Origin: Ancylobacter oerskovii
GTDB taxonomy: Bacteria; Pseudomonadota; Alphaproteobacteria; Rhizobiales; Xanthobacteraceae
Direction of reading: 5' to 3'
Assembly (NCBI RefSeq): GCF_018390555.1
Contig: NZ_JAHBGB010000044.1
Span: forward strand, 275,424-339,423
DNA length: 64,000 bases
In this document: positions 1 to 9,030 of the stretch, piece after piece
How positions within the stretch are numbered: the first letter of the stretch is position 1
Layout of the letters: every line of letters starts with the position of its first letter
Translations under genes and position numbers: made by a program
The notes under the pieces: model-generated
Told to the model about the DNA's origin: nothing
Seen by the model: only the letters and a program-made list of their open reading frames with translations
Database searches by the model: none

Positions 1-486
1 GCGCTCGTAGCGGAGCTTGATGAGGTCGGTCCAGCTCTGCTCGTCGACGAGGTCGAGCACATGCAGCAGCAGCGTGCCGCGAGCCGGGTCGTGATTGACC
101 CACAGCGTGCCCGGCGTGCAGGTGAGGATGATCGCCAGCACCGCGAGGCCGTATTCGTTGCGCAGATCGAGCCGGACCGTCATGAAGCCGGCATGGTCGC
201 TGCGCCGCCCGCCGCGCAGGATGATGGTGCCGACCGCGAGATTGGAGCGGAACACGTCGACCAGCACCCGCAGCGCCAGCTGGGCCATCGCCGCCGGTCG
301 CCTGAGCCGCGTCGGCTCGGGATCTAGGGCCACCATCACCCATGTCGCGCCGAGGGCCACGAGGCTGCCGAGCACGATATGCCCCGGCGCCAGCGACTGC
401 TGCAGCAGCAGCCACATGGCGAGGAGCGCCAGGAACAGCAGCGGGAAGGGGATGATCCGTCGCAGCAGGCCGGAGGGGCGGTTCAT
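1..486 (-). CDS. mnhE: Na+/H+ antiporter subunit E (MnhE/MrpE), partial
   Basis: The reading frame begins at the ATG at 486 and runs off the left edge of the window, so only about 162 residues are visible. The start reads M-N-R-P-S-G-L-L-R-R, followed by a hydrophobic stretch and a segment WLLLQQSLAPGHIVLGSL, which is typical of MnhE, a small membrane subunit of the multi-subunit Mrp cation/proton antiporter. Its ATG overlaps the TGA of mnhD (ATGA), so the two are translationally coupled. The order A-B-C-D-E is that of the group 1/2 mrp operons; mnhF and mnhG would be expected further left, outside the window. Confidence 0.85.
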   Translation of the reverse strand, partial: MNRPSGLLRRIIPFPLLFLALLAMWLLLQQSLAPGHIVLGSLVALGATWVMVALDPEPTRLRRPAAMAQLALRVLVDVFRSNLAVGTIILRGGRRSDHAGFMTVRLDLRNEYGLAVLAIILTCTPGTLWVNHDPARGTLLLHVLDLVDEQSWTDLIKLRYER

Positions 487-2141
487 GGCTTGCCTCCCGT
501 GCCGGAGGTGGGCCGCAGCGGCACCGTGCCGGCGGGCGCGATGCCGAGTATGTCGCGGGCATATTCCTGCGGCCAGTAGAGCATCTGCGCGGTGGCATCC
601 ATGTAGCGCATCGCCGGGCCGCCGAACACGGTGAGCAGAACGCAGAGCGCCAGCAGCGCGCCGAGGGGCGCCGCCTCGACGGCACGCACCCGCGGAATGG
701 CCCCTTCGCCGGGCACCCACAGGGTGCGGATGCCGGTGCGCGTCATGGCGATCAGCGTCGCGAAGCCGGTGAGCATCATCAGCGCGATCAGCAGCCAGTG
801 CGAGAAGGAGATCGACCCGGCTTCGTTGACCAGCGCCGACAGCATCGCCACCTTGCCGATGAAGCCGGACAGCGGCGGCAGGCCGGCGAGCAGGGCGGTG
901 CAGGCGACGAAGGCGCCGCCGAGCAGGGCGATCGTCGCCGGGATCGCCACGCCGACCTCGCCTTCGTCGTCGTCCTCCTCCTCGTCGCTCTCGCCGTCGC
1001 CATAGGCCTCCATGGTCACGGCGAGCACGTCGGCGCCGGCATCGCGGCCGCGCTCGATCAACTCGATCAGCAGGAAGAAGGCCGAGATGGAGAGGGTGGA
1101 GGTGACGAGATAGAACAAGGCGCCGGAGATGACCGCGTTGTTGGTGGTGCCGATGGCGGCCAGGATGGTGCCGGACGACACCAGCACGCTGTAGCCGGCC
1201 AGGCGCAGCATCGATTGCGAGGCGAGTACGCCGATGCCGCCGAAGGCGATGGTGGCCATGCCGCCATAATACAGCCAGTCGGCACCGAAGCCGGCGGAGT
1301 TGCCCGCCTCGCCGCCGAAGCAGAGCAGGAACAGCCGCAGGATCACATAGAGGCCGACCTTGGTCATGATGGCGAACATGGCGGCGATCGGCGCGCAGGC
1401 GGCGGCATAGGTGGTCGGCAGCCAGAAGCACAGCGGCCACATGCCGGCCTTGATGAGGAAGGCGACGCCGAGGATCGCCGCGCCGGTCTCGAACAGCGCC
1501 CGCTCGTCGATGTTCAGCGACGGGACCAGCCGCGCGAGATCGGCCATGTTCAGCGTGCCGGTAACGCCGTAGATGATGGCGACGCCGATGAGGAACAGCG
1601 AGGAGGCGACGAGGTTCACCGGGATGTAGTGCAGCCCGGCCTTCACCCGCGCGGTGCCCGAACCGTGCAGCACCAGCCCGTAGGAGGCGGCGAGCAGCAC
1701 CTCGAAGAACACGAAGAGATTGAACAGGTCGCCGGTGAGGAAGGCGCCGTTGAGGCCGGCGAGCAGCAAGAGGAACAGCGTGTGGAAGCGCGGCCCGGCC
1801 TTGTGCCAGCGGGCGAGGGCATAGAGCAGGCTCGACAGGCCCAGCACCGAGGTGAGCAGCAGCATCAGCGCCGACAGCCGGTCCGCCACCAGCACGATGC
1901 CGAACGGCGCCGGCCAGTTGCCGAGCGGATAGGCGATGATGGTGGCGTCGCCGTCGGTGTCGATGGTCGCGGCCTGGATCAGAAGGGTGAGCGCGATGCC
2001 GAACAGCGTCGTCGCGGTGAGCAGGCTCAGCGTCATCTTGAGCTGGCGCCGCCGCTCGTCGAACAGCAGCATGGCGGCGCCCACCGCCAGCGGCAGCAGG
2101 ATCGGCGCGATGACGAGATGCGCGGCGAGCGATCGTACCAT
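483..2141 (-). CDS. mnhD: Na+/H+ antiporter subunit D (MnhD/MrpD)
   Basis: 552-residue polytopic membrane protein of the proton-translocating NADH dehydrogenase subunit (NuoM/N-like) family, one of the two large ion-translocating subunits of the Mrp antiporter. Expected charged membrane residues are visible: Glu147 in FFEVLLA, Lys231 in FLIKAG and Lys261 in IMTKVG. A strongly acidic loop (residues about 383-394, SDEEEDDDE) interrupts two hydrophobic segments. This insertion is unusual in composition but lies in a loop and leaves the core intact. Start ATG at 2141 shares one base with the stop region of mnhC, and its end overlaps mnhE. The complex probably exports Na+ or K+ in exchange for protons. 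Confidence 0.93.
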   Translation of the reverse strand: MVRSLAAHLVIAPILLPLAVGAAMLLFDERRRQLKMTLSLLTATTLFGIALTLLIQAATIDTDGDATIIAYPLGNWPAPFGIVLVADRLSALMLLLTSVLGLSSLLYALARWHKAGPRFHTLFLLLLAGLNGAFLTGDLFNLFVFFEVLLAASYGLVLHGSGTARVKAGLHYIPVNLVASSLFLIGVAIIYGVTGTLNMADLARLVPSLNIDERALFETGAAILGVAFLIKAGMWPLCFWLPTTYAAACAPIAAMFAIMTKVGLYVILRLFLLCFGGEAGNSAGFGADWLYYGGMATIAFGGIGVLASQSMLRLAGYSVLVSSGTILAAIGTTNNAVISGALFYLVTSTLSISAFFLLIELIERGRDAGADVLAVTMEAYGDGESDEEEDDDEGEVGVAIPATIALLGGAFVACTALLAGLPPLSGFIGKVAMLSALVNEAGSISFSHWLLIALMMLTGFATLIAMTRTGIRTLWVPGEGAIPRVRAVEAAPLGALLALCVLLTVFGGPAMRYMDATAQMLYWPQEYARDILGIAPAGTVPLRPTSGTGGKP

Positions 2142-2479
2142 CAGTCCTCCCGCCCGTTGACGTGGTCGGTGCCGGTGAGCCCGCGCGCCGCCAGCAGCAG
2201 CACCAGGAACAGCGCGGTCATGGCGAAGCCGATGACGATGGCGGTGAGCACCAGCGCCTGGGGCGTGGGATCGGCCATAGTCGCCGGGTCGCCGACCCCG
2301 GGACCGGGCAGGATCGGCGGCGCGCCGACCTTCAGCCGGCCCATGCTGAAGATGAACAGGTTCACCGCATAGGAGACCAGCGACAGGCCGATGATGACCT
2401 GGTAGGTGCGCGGGCGCAGCAGCAGCCAGACGCCCGAGCCGGCAAAGACGCCGATGCCGATGGCGAGCACGATTTCCAT
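2141..2479 (-). CDS. mnhC: Na+/H+ antiporter subunit C (MnhC/MrpC)
   Basis: 112-residue protein with three hydrophobic segments, homologous to NuoK. The N-terminus has the glycine-rich GIGVFAGSGVWLLLRP segment and the centre has the characteristic VIIGLSLVSYAVNLFIF helix, both diagnostic of MrpC. It lies one base downstream of mnhA and abuts mnhD, so it is the second gene of a tightly packed mnhABCDE operon. It works only as part of the membrane antiporter complex. Confidence 0.93.
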   Translation of the reverse strand: MEIVLAIGIGVFAGSGVWLLLRPRTYQVIIGLSLVSYAVNLFIFSMGRLKVGAPPILPGPGVGDPATMADPTPQALVLTAIVIGFAMTALFLVLLLAARGLTGTDHVNGRED

Positions 2480-2480
2480 T

Positions 2481-5387
2481 CTATTCCCCTTCCGCCGTGC
2501 GGCGGGGCCGCGTGCTGCGCAGCGACTGGTGCGCCAGCGCCACCAGCATGAGCACGGTGGCGCCCACCACCACCGCGAAGATGCCGAGATCGAACATCAG
2601 CGCGCTCGCCACCGGGAACTTGCCGACGATCGGCCAGTCGAGATAGCGCGCATGGGTGGTGAGGAACGGGTAGCCGAACCACCATGAGCCGACGCCGGTC
2701 GCCGAGGCGGTGAGCAGGCCGAGGCCCATCCAGCGCAGCGGCAGCACGCGCAGATGATCCTCCACCCAGCGGGTGCCGGCGGCCATGTACTGCACGATGA
2801 AGGCGATGGAGAGGGTGATGCCGGCCGCGAAGCCGCCGCCCGGCAGGTCGTGGCCGCGCATGAACAGGTAGACCGCGAAGGTGGCGATGACCGGGAACAG
2901 CCACTGCATGACGAGACGCGGGATGCGCAGATAGTCCGCCACCGTGTCGCCGGGGGAGCGGTCGGGCGCGGCCTCGTCGAACTCGTCCTGCAGCCGCTGC
3001 TGCTCGGGGGCCTCGATGCTTTCCGGCGCCGGCCGGAAGCGGCGCAGCAGCGCGTAGACGGTAAGGCCGACGAGGCAGAGCACCACCACCTCGCCCAGCG
3101 TGTCGAAGCCGCGGAAATCGACCAGGATGACGTTGACGACATTGGTGCCGCCGCCGCCGACATAGGCGCGCTCGACGAAGTAGCGCGAGACGCTCTCGCC
3201 GAGCGGGCGCGTCATCACCGCATAGGAGATCACCGCGAGGCCGACGCCGACCGCGATGGCGATGGCGAGGTCGGTATAGCGCCGCAGCAGCACCGAGGGC
3301 GGCGGGCTGGTGGGATAGGGTTCCTCGATGCGCTTGGGCAGCCAGCGCAGGCCGAGCAGCAGCAGCACCGTGGTGACGATCTCGACCAGCAGCTGGGTGA
3401 GGGCGAGGTCCGGCGCCGACAACCAGGCGAAGGTGATGGAGCTGACGAGGCCGGCGCCGCCGAGCAGCACCAGGGCGGCGAAGCGGTGGAACTTCGCCTG
3501 CCAGGCGGCGGCGATGGCGCAGCCGGAGCCGACCGCCCAGAGCAGGGCGAAGCCCGGGTCGAGATCGGTCAGCGCCAGGGTGCCCTCGGAGACCATGCCG
3601 CGCAGCCAGAGCGGCGAGATGGCGGCGATCAGCGCCACCCCCACCACGATGCGCAGCTGCGGCTGCAGGCGCCGGCTGCCGAAGGCCCGCTCGAGCGCAC
3701 GCGCCATCTGCCAGGAGATCACGACGAGGATGCGCTCGAAGATGCGCTGGCCCTTGAGCTCGCGCACCAACGGCGGCCCCTCGACGCCGCTGTCGAGATA
3801 GGATCTCAGCCCCAGGAACAGCAGCACGCCACCGAACATGGCGATGATGCTCATCACCAGAGCCCAGGTGAGCCCGTGCCAGATGGCGAGGCTGTAATAG
3901 GGCAGGTCCGGGCCGATGACGGCGCGGGCGGCATTGGCGAGCAGCGGGCCGACGGTGAAGCTCGGCACGATGCCGATCAGCAGGCAGATGAGCACCAGCA
4001 GCTCGATGGGGAAGCGCATCCAGTGCGGCGGCTCGTGCGGGGTGCGCGGCAGGTCGGTGGGCGGCGGCCCGAAGAACACGCCGATGATGAAGCGCAGCGA
4101 ATAGGTGACGCTGAAGATGCCGGCTAGCGTCGCCCAATAGGGCAGGCTGTCGTCGAGCAGCGAGCCGGTATGGTTCTCCACCGCCTCGGCGAAGAACATC
4201 TCCTTGGAGAGGAAGCCGTTGAGCAGCGGCGTGCCGGCCATCGCGGCCGCCGCCACCATGGCAAGCGTGCCGGTGATGGGCATGTAGCGGAACAGGCCCG
4301 ACAGGCGCCGGATGTCGCGCGTGCCGGTCTCGTGGTCGATGATGCCGGCGGCCATGAACAGCGACGCCTTGAAGATTGCGTGGTTCACGGTGTGGAAGAT
4401 CGCGGCCACCGCCGAGAGCGGGCTGCCGAGGCCGAGCAGCAGGGTGATCAGCCCGAGATGGCTGATGGTGGAATAGGCGAGCAGGCCCTTGAGGTCCTGC
4501 TGGAAGATCGCCGCATAGGCGCCGAGCAGCAGGGTGATCAGCCCCGCCGGGACGACGAGGTAGAACCAGGTGTCGGTGCCGGCCAGCACCGGCCACAGCC
4601 GGGTCATCAGGAAGATACCGGCCTTCACCATGGTCGCCGAATGCAGATAGGCGGAGACCGGGGTCGGCGCCGCCATGGCGTGCGGCAGCCAGAAATGGAA
4701 GGGGAACTGCGCGCTCTTGGTGAAGGCGCCGAGCAGCACCAGCACCACCACCGGCACGTAGAGCGGGCTCGAGCGGATGAGCCCGCCGGCCTCCAGCACC
4801 TGGTCGAGCTCGTAGCTGCCGACGATGCGGCCGATCAGCAGCACGCCGACCAGCAGGCACAGGCCGCCGGCGCCGGTGATGGTGAGCGCCATGCGCGCGC
4901 CGTCGCGCGCGGGGGCGGTGTGATGCCAGTAGCCGATCAGCAGGAAGGAAAAGAGGCTGGTCAGCTCCCAGAAGAAGACGAGCTGGACGAGATTGCCCGA
5001 CAGCACCACGCCGAGCATCGCGCCCATGAAGGCGAGGAGGAACGAGAAGAAGCGCGGGACCGGGTCCTCGGCCGACATGTAGTAGCGGGCATAGAGCACC
5101 ACCAGCGCGCCGATGCCGAACACCAGCAGCGCGAACAGCCAGGAGAGCCCGTCGAGCCGCAGGCTGACGTTGAGGCCCAGCATGGGCAGCCATTCGAGGA
5201 CCAGCCGCACCGGCTGGTCGTGCGCCGCCGCGCCATACATGACGACGATGAGGATGACGCCGACGACGGCGATCGCGCCGGCCATGAAGGCCGCCACGTT
5301 GCGGGCATGGGTGGGAAGGAAGGCGGCGAGCGCACTCCCCGCGAATGGCAGCAGCAGCGCGAGGAGGAGAAGCTGGCCGTTAGACAT
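2481..5387 (-). CDS. mnhA: Na+/H+ antiporter subunit A/B fusion (MnhAB)
   Basis: 968-residue first gene of the operon. Residues about 1-500 are the NuoL-like antiporter core (FFWELTSLFSFLLIGYW near residue 140, and a KSAQFPFHFWLPHAM segment). A MbhD/MbhE-like part follows (WLSAPDLALTQLLVEIVTT). From about residue 810 to the end there is a complete MnhB domain, marked by MRGHDLPGGGFAAG and four membrane helices. Separate mnhA genes end near 800 residues, so this is an A-B fusion, as is common in alphaproteobacterial pha/mrp operons. The start at 5387 is preceded on the minus strand by GAGGAGG with a spacer of about 10 bases. The promoter must lie in the 96 bases shared with the divergent HTH gene. 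Confidence 0.93.
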   Translation of the reverse strand: MSNGQLLLLALLLPFAGSALAAFLPTHARNVAAFMAGAIAVVGVILIVVMYGAAAHDQPVRLVLEWLPMLGLNVSLRLDGLSWLFALLVFGIGALVVLYARYYMSAEDPVPRFFSFLLAFMGAMLGVVLSGNLVQLVFFWELTSLFSFLLIGYWHHTAPARDGARMALTITGAGGLCLLVGVLLIGRIVGSYELDQVLEAGGLIRSSPLYVPVVVLVLLGAFTKSAQFPFHFWLPHAMAAPTPVSAYLHSATMVKAGIFLMTRLWPVLAGTDTWFYLVVPAGLITLLLGAYAAIFQQDLKGLLAYSTISHLGLITLLLGLGSPLSAVAAIFHTVNHAIFKASLFMAAGIIDHETGTRDIRRLSGLFRYMPITGTLAMVAAAAMAGTPLLNGFLSKEMFFAEAVENHTGSLLDDSLPYWATLAGIFSVTYSLRFIIGVFFGPPPTDLPRTPHEPPHWMRFPIELLVLICLLIGIVPSFTVGPLLANAARAVIGPDLPYYSLAIWHGLTWALVMSIIAMFGGVLLFLGLRSYLDSGVEGPPLVRELKGQRIFERILVVISWQMARALERAFGSRRLQPQLRIVVGVALIAAISPLWLRGMVSEGTLALTDLDPGFALLWAVGSGCAIAAAWQAKFHRFAALVLLGGAGLVSSITFAWLSAPDLALTQLLVEIVTTVLLLLGLRWLPKRIEEPYPTSPPPSVLLRRYTDLAIAIAVGVGLAVISYAVMTRPLGESVSRYFVERAYVGGGGTNVVNVILVDFRGFDTLGEVVVLCLVGLTVYALLRRFRPAPESIEAPEQQRLQDEFDEAAPDRSPGDTVADYLRIPRLVMQWLFPVIATFAVYLFMRGHDLPGGGFAAGITLSIAFIVQYMAAGTRWVEDHLRVLPLRWMGLGLLTASATGVGSWWFGYPFLTTHARYLDWPIVGKFPVASALMFDLGIFAVVVGATVLMLVALAHQSLRSTRPRRTAEGE

Positions 5388-5483
5388 GGTTTCGCCGCCT
5401 CCTCGCCCGGCCGGGACATCCTCGATCTTGCGCGATTTCGTCCATTATGGTTGATTTGCGCCGTCATAGGCAAGGCGGAAACG

Positions 5484-5711
5484 ATGGATCTGTCGCCTGA
5501 ACAATGCCGCGCCGCACGCGGCCTGCTCGACTGGACGCAGGAACGTCTGGCGGTGCGTGCCGGGGTTTCGCGTTCGACGGTGCGCGACTTCGAACGGCAT
5601 CGCCATATGCTGCATCGCGGTACCGAAACGCTGCTCATCCGCACCTTGCAGGAGGCCGGGGTGGTGCTGCTGCCGCCCGGCGAGCAGGGCCACGGTGTCA
5701 GGATGCGCTGA
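5484..5711 (+). CDS. Small XRE-family helix-turn-helix protein
   Basis: 75-residue protein consisting of almost nothing but one Cro/C1-type HTH (residues about 5-50: CRAARGLLDWTQERLAVRAG, then VSRSTVRDFERH as recognition helix). The tail of about 25 residues has no recognisable domain. It is transcribed divergently from mnhA with 96 bases between the starts. Proteins of this size with the same RGLLDWTQ-A-VS-TVRDFE pattern are common in rhizobia and usually have no known target. Start chosen at the ATG at 5484, preceded by AGGCGGAA. By position it might regulate the antiporter operon; that is inference only. Confidence 0.8.
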   Translation: MDLSPEQCRAARGLLDWTQERLAVRAGVSRSTVRDFERHRHMLHRGTETLLIRTLQEAGVVLLPPGEQGHGVRMR

Positions 5712-5801
5712 ACCGGCGGTTGACAGCCGCAAGGCGAGGCACTAGCGCCTGCGGCCGGCGCGCCCCTGCGCGACCTGTCCCAGCGCCTGCGAGCCGCCAT
5801 C

Positions 5802-6689
5802 ATGAATCCGAAGGATCTGATCGCCTATGTCGCCCTCGCGGTGATCTGGGGCCTGTCCTTCGTGGTGGTGCTGCGCGTGGTCCACGCCTTCGGCTGGGTC
5901 GGCGCGGTGACGCTGCGGGCCTTCGTGGCGGCGGGCACGCTGCTCCTCGTCGCCGTGCTGACCGGCCGGCGGCTCGATTTCTCGGTCGGCTGGACGCGGC
6001 TTGCCGTGGTGGGGGCGACGAGCGTCGCCCTGCAGCTCGCCGGCCTCAACTACGCCATGCCGATGATCGGCACCGCGATGTCGGCGATCCTGGTCGCGAC
6101 CATCCCGCTATTCTCCATGCTCATCGCCCAGCTTTCCGGCATCGAGCGGCTGAGCGCGTCGCGCAAGGCGGGCCTGGCTCTCGGCTTCGCCGGCGTGCTG
6201 CTGCTGGTGGGCTTTCCGGTGGTGCCGCTGACGACCTCGTTCGTCATCGGCTGCCTCTGCTCGCTCGCCTCCGCCTTCTTTGCCGCCTACGGCTCGAACT
6301 ATGTCGGCCACCGGCTGCGGGATGTCGGGGCGTGGGAGGTGACGATCGGCTCGTTCCTCACCGGTGGCGCCATGCTGCTGCCGCTCTTCGCCCTCGTCCC
6401 CGTGCCCGGCACGCCGCTGCCGCTCGACTACCTGTTCCTGTTCGTCGCCGGCGCACTGATGAGCGGGTTGACCTATCTCCTGTATTTCTGGCTGGTCGGG
6501 CGTCTCGGCGCCACGCGGGCGGTGAGCGTCGAGTTCGCGGTCACGCTGGTTGCCGTGGCCGTCGGGGCCGGGCTGCTGGGCGAGCCGCTCTCGCTGCCGC
6601 AGATCGCCGGCGCGGCGACGGTGGTGCTGGGCTGTGCGCTGGTGCTCGGCCTGTTCGGGCGCGGCCGCCGGGAGCTGGCGGCCTCCTGA
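5802..6689 (+). CDS. EamA/DMT-superfamily transporter
   Basis: 295 residues with about ten hydrophobic helices in two similar halves, the pattern of the drug/metabolite transporter superfamily with tandem EamA domains. It starts MNPKDLIAYVALAVIWGLSFV, where the AVIWGxxF helix is typical of the family. The C-terminal half contains SVEFAVTLVAVAVGAGLLGEPLSLPQIAGAATVVLGCALV, the standard final EamA helices. Members export amino acids or other metabolites from the inner membrane; the substrate cannot be read from sequence. It ends 4 bp from the 3' end of the convergent dehydratase gene. Confidence 0.9.
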   Translation: MNPKDLIAYVALAVIWGLSFVVVLRVVHAFGWVGAVTLRAFVAAGTLLLVAVLTGRRLDFSVGWTRLAVVGATSVALQLAGLNYAMPMIGTAMSAILVATIPLFSMLIAQLSGIERLSASRKAGLALGFAGVLLLVGFPVVPLTTSFVIGCLCSLASAFFAAYGSNYVGHRLRDVGAWEVTIGSFLTGGAMLLPLFALVPVPGTPLPLDYLFLFVAGALMSGLTYLLYFWLVGRLGATRAVSVEFAVTLVAVAVGAGLLGEPLSLPQIAGAATVVLGCALVLGLFGRGRRELAAS

Positions 6690-6693
6690 GGCC

Positions 6694-7653
6694 TCATGCG
6701 CCGGCGAGCACGCGGTCGCGGAACAGGGCGAGGTCGATATTGCCGCCGCTGAGCGGCAGGCCGACGCGACGGCCGGCCATGATCGCGCGCTCCTGCATCA
6801 AGGCGGCGAGCGGGGCGGCGCCCGCGCCTTCCGCCAATTGGTGGGTGTCGGTCCAGTAGGCGCGGATGGCGGCGGCGACCTCCTCGTCGGTGACGGTGAC
6901 GATGCGCGAGACTCCCGCCGCGATGATGGCGAGCGCCGCCGGATCGGGAATGCGCACGGCGAGGCCGTCCGCGAAGGTGTCGGCCCGCTCGATCTCCACC
7001 GGCCGGCCCGCGGCGAGCGAGCGCGCATAGGCCGGCGCGCCGGCGCTCTGCACGCCGATGATCTCGGTGTCGAGGCCGAGCAGGTCGCGCACGCGGATGG
7101 CGCCGCAGATGGAGGAGCCGAGGCCGATCGGCACATAGAGGGCGTCGAGCCTGGGGGCGAGCCGGAACAGCTCCAACGCCCAGCTGGCGACGCCGAGCAC
7201 CAGGTCGCGATGGAAGGACGGTGCGAAAAGCAGCCCGTCGCGTTCGGCGAGCCGCATCGCCTCCACCCGCGCGGCGTCGAAATCGACGCCATGCTCGACG
7301 AGGCGGGCGCCGAGCGCGCGCATGGCGGCGTTCTTCTCGGGGCTGTTGCCCTCCGGCACCACGATGGTCACGGGCACGCCGAAGCGACGGCCGGCGAAGG
7401 CGAGCGACTGGCCGTGATTGCCGCGCGTCGCGGAGATCAGGCCGTTCGGCGCCAGATTTTCCCGCGCCAGCCGCTCGACATGGATGAGGCCGCCGCGCAC
7501 CTTGAAGGCGCCGGTGGGCGTGAGGTTCTCATGCTTGACCCACAGCTCGACGCCGGTGCGTTCCGCGAGCAGCGGCCAGGCATAGGCCGGCGTCGGCGCA
7601 AAGGCCGCATGCACGCGCCGGCTGGCGTCTTCCAGTTCGTCGAGGCTGAACAT
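6694..7653 (-). CDS. Threonine/serine dehydratase-like PLP enzyme
   Basis: 319-residue fold-type II pyridoxal phosphate enzyme. The Schiff-base lysine is Lys51 in LTPTGAFKVRGG. The substrate loop is SATRGNHGQSLAF and the phosphate-binding glycine loop is PIGLGSSICG. No C-terminal ACT domain is present, so it resembles catabolic threonine/serine ammonia-lyases or the EutB-type dehydratase rather than IlvA. Start set at the ATG at 7653 because GGGAGA lies directly upstream; an in-frame extension to 7698 has no ribosome site. It should deaminate a beta-hydroxy amino acid to a 2-oxo acid; the exact substrate is open. Neighbours do not form an obvious pathway. Confidence 0.85.
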   Translation of the reverse strand: MFSLDELEDASRRVHAAFAPTPAYAWPLLAERTGVELWVKHENLTPTGAFKVRGGLIHVERLARENLAPNGLISATRGNHGQSLAFAGRRFGVPVTIVVPEGNSPEKNAAMRALGARLVEHGVDFDAARVEAMRLAERDGLLFAPSFHRDLVLGVASWALELFRLAPRLDALYVPIGLGSSICGAIRVRDLLGLDTEIIGVQSAGAPAYARSLAAGRPVEIERADTFADGLAVRIPDPAALAIIAAGVSRIVTVTDEEVAAAIRAYWTDTHQLAEGAGAAPLAALMQERAIMAGRRVGLPLSGGNIDLALFRDRVLAGA

Positions 7654-7729
7654 GCGGATCTCCCGTTCCCGTCTGCGGAGATAGAACGGGAACGGCAAAA
7701 GGGAAATGCTCCGCGCGCCCGGACGCGCC

Positions 7730-8854
7730 TCAGGAGGCGAGGGCGCCCGCCGGCGCGGAGCCGGCGGCGAGCGGCGGCGGCCCGGCGATCTCCGCCCGCA
7801 GGCGTGGCAGCGCGGCGGGATAGTTCGCCTGCAGGAAGGCGATCAGCTTCTCGCGCACCTCGCAACGTATGTCGAAGGTGCGGCCCGATGTTCCGGCGCT
7901 GACCAGGATGCGCAGCTCCATCACGGTTTCCTTGAAATCGGTGACCTGGACGTTGACCACCTTGCGATCCCAGAGCGGGGAGGCGCGCACGATCTCCTCC
8001 ACCCTGGCCCGCACCGCGTCCACCGGCACACTGTAGTCGAGATAGATCATCACCGTGCCGATCAGCGCCGAGCCCTCGCGCGTCCAGTTCTGGAAGGGCT
8101 GCTCGATGAAGTAGCTGAGCGGCAGGATCAGGCGACGCCAGTCCCAGATGCGGATCACCACATAGGTGGAGGTGATCTCCTCCACATTGCCCCATTCGCC
8201 CTCGACCAGCAGCGCGTCGTCGATGCGGATCGGCTGGGTGACGGCGAGCTGGATGCCGGCGATGAGGTTCTTGAGGAAGGGCTGCAGCGCGAGGCCGATC
8301 ACCAGGCCGGCGGCGCCGGCGGAAGCGAGCAGCGACACGCCGTATTGCTGCACGCTCTCGAAGGTCATCAGCGCGGCGGACAGCGCGACGGTGAAGATCA
8401 TCGACGCCGCCACCCGGCGCAGGATGCGCGTCTGGGTGACGTGCTTGCGGGCGAGGAGATTGTCCTCGGCGTCGAGCTTGAAGCGCCGCAGATAGACCGT
8501 GACCCAGATGTGCAGCGTGGTATGGGCGAGCCACGCCACCAGCGCGATGGAGCAGAGCAGCAGGATGTGCCGGACCCAGAGCGAGCCCTGAAGCGACAGC
8601 GGCGCCACCGGCGCCGCGATGCCGAGCATGAGGACGATGGCGGCGAGGCGTGTCGGCCCTTCCGTGCGCGAGACCAGGGAGCGCCAGAACAGGTCCATGT
8701 CCCGCACCAGGCGGGTGATGACCCGGAAGGCGATGCGGTGGGCGAGGATGCCCAGCACGATGGCGATGGCGAAGAAGATGAGGCTGATCAGCCAGTCGGG
8801 CGCCCAATAGAGCGTGCTTTCGATTTCGTCCGCCAGACGCCGTACCGCCAGCAT
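7730..8854 (-). CDS. MscS-family mechanosensitive ion channel
   Basis: 374 residues with about four membrane segments at the N-terminus followed by the MscS core. The pore-lining helix is visible as SLLASAGAAGLVIGLALQPFLKNLIAGIQL (Gly/Ala-rich TM3), followed by the beta domain (TQPIRIDDALLVEGEWGNVEEI, RIWDWRRLILPLSYF). It would open under membrane tension and release solutes during hypo-osmotic shock. Its ATG is preceded by GGAGGGG. An 8-bp inverted repeat sits just upstream in the leader (see 8867). Confidence 0.92.
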   Translation of the reverse strand: MLAVRRLADEIESTLYWAPDWLISLIFFAIAIVLGILAHRIAFRVITRLVRDMDLFWRSLVSRTEGPTRLAAIVLMLGIAAPVAPLSLQGSLWVRHILLLCSIALVAWLAHTTLHIWVTVYLRRFKLDAEDNLLARKHVTQTRILRRVAASMIFTVALSAALMTFESVQQYGVSLLASAGAAGLVIGLALQPFLKNLIAGIQLAVTQPIRIDDALLVEGEWGNVEEITSTYVVIRIWDWRRLILPLSYFIEQPFQNWTREGSALIGTVMIYLDYSVPVDAVRARVEEIVRASPLWDRKVVNVQVTDFKETVMELRILVSAGTSGRTFDIRCEVREKLIAFLQANYPAALPRLRAEIAGPPPLAAGSAPAGALAS

Positions 8855-8866
8855 GCATCCCCTCCA

Positions 8867-8885
8867 CGTTAGCCTGGGGCTAACG
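8867..8885. promoter_or_regulatory. Inverted repeat in the mscS leader
   Basis: Arms CGTTAGCC (8867-8874) and GGCTAACG (8878-8885) are perfect and separated by TGG. The element lies 13 bases upstream of the mscS start codon, next to its ribosome-binding site, in the region shared with the divergent patatin gene. It could be an operator or an mRNA hairpin; the sequence does not decide. Confidence 0.45.
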
Positions 8886-9030
8886 CGGCGTTTCCGGTCG
8901 ATGTTCCCCCGCGATGCGATAATTTTGCTGCGATGCCGCAGAATCGACGGCGGATCATTTTGCCGTCGCCGACGGGCGACTATGGTTGGCTATGGGGCCG
9001 TGTCGGCCTCTGCAGCGGAAGGGGCGCGAC

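Noticed and set aside
798-2372. 524-residue open frame on the plus strand
   Set aside because: It is antisense to mnhD/mnhC, rich in Gly/Arg/Asp/Gln, with no domain. High-GC mirror frame.
2362-5193. 943-residue minus frame overlapping mnhA
   Set aside because: Arg/Ala/His-rich without membrane helices, out of frame with the real mnhA.
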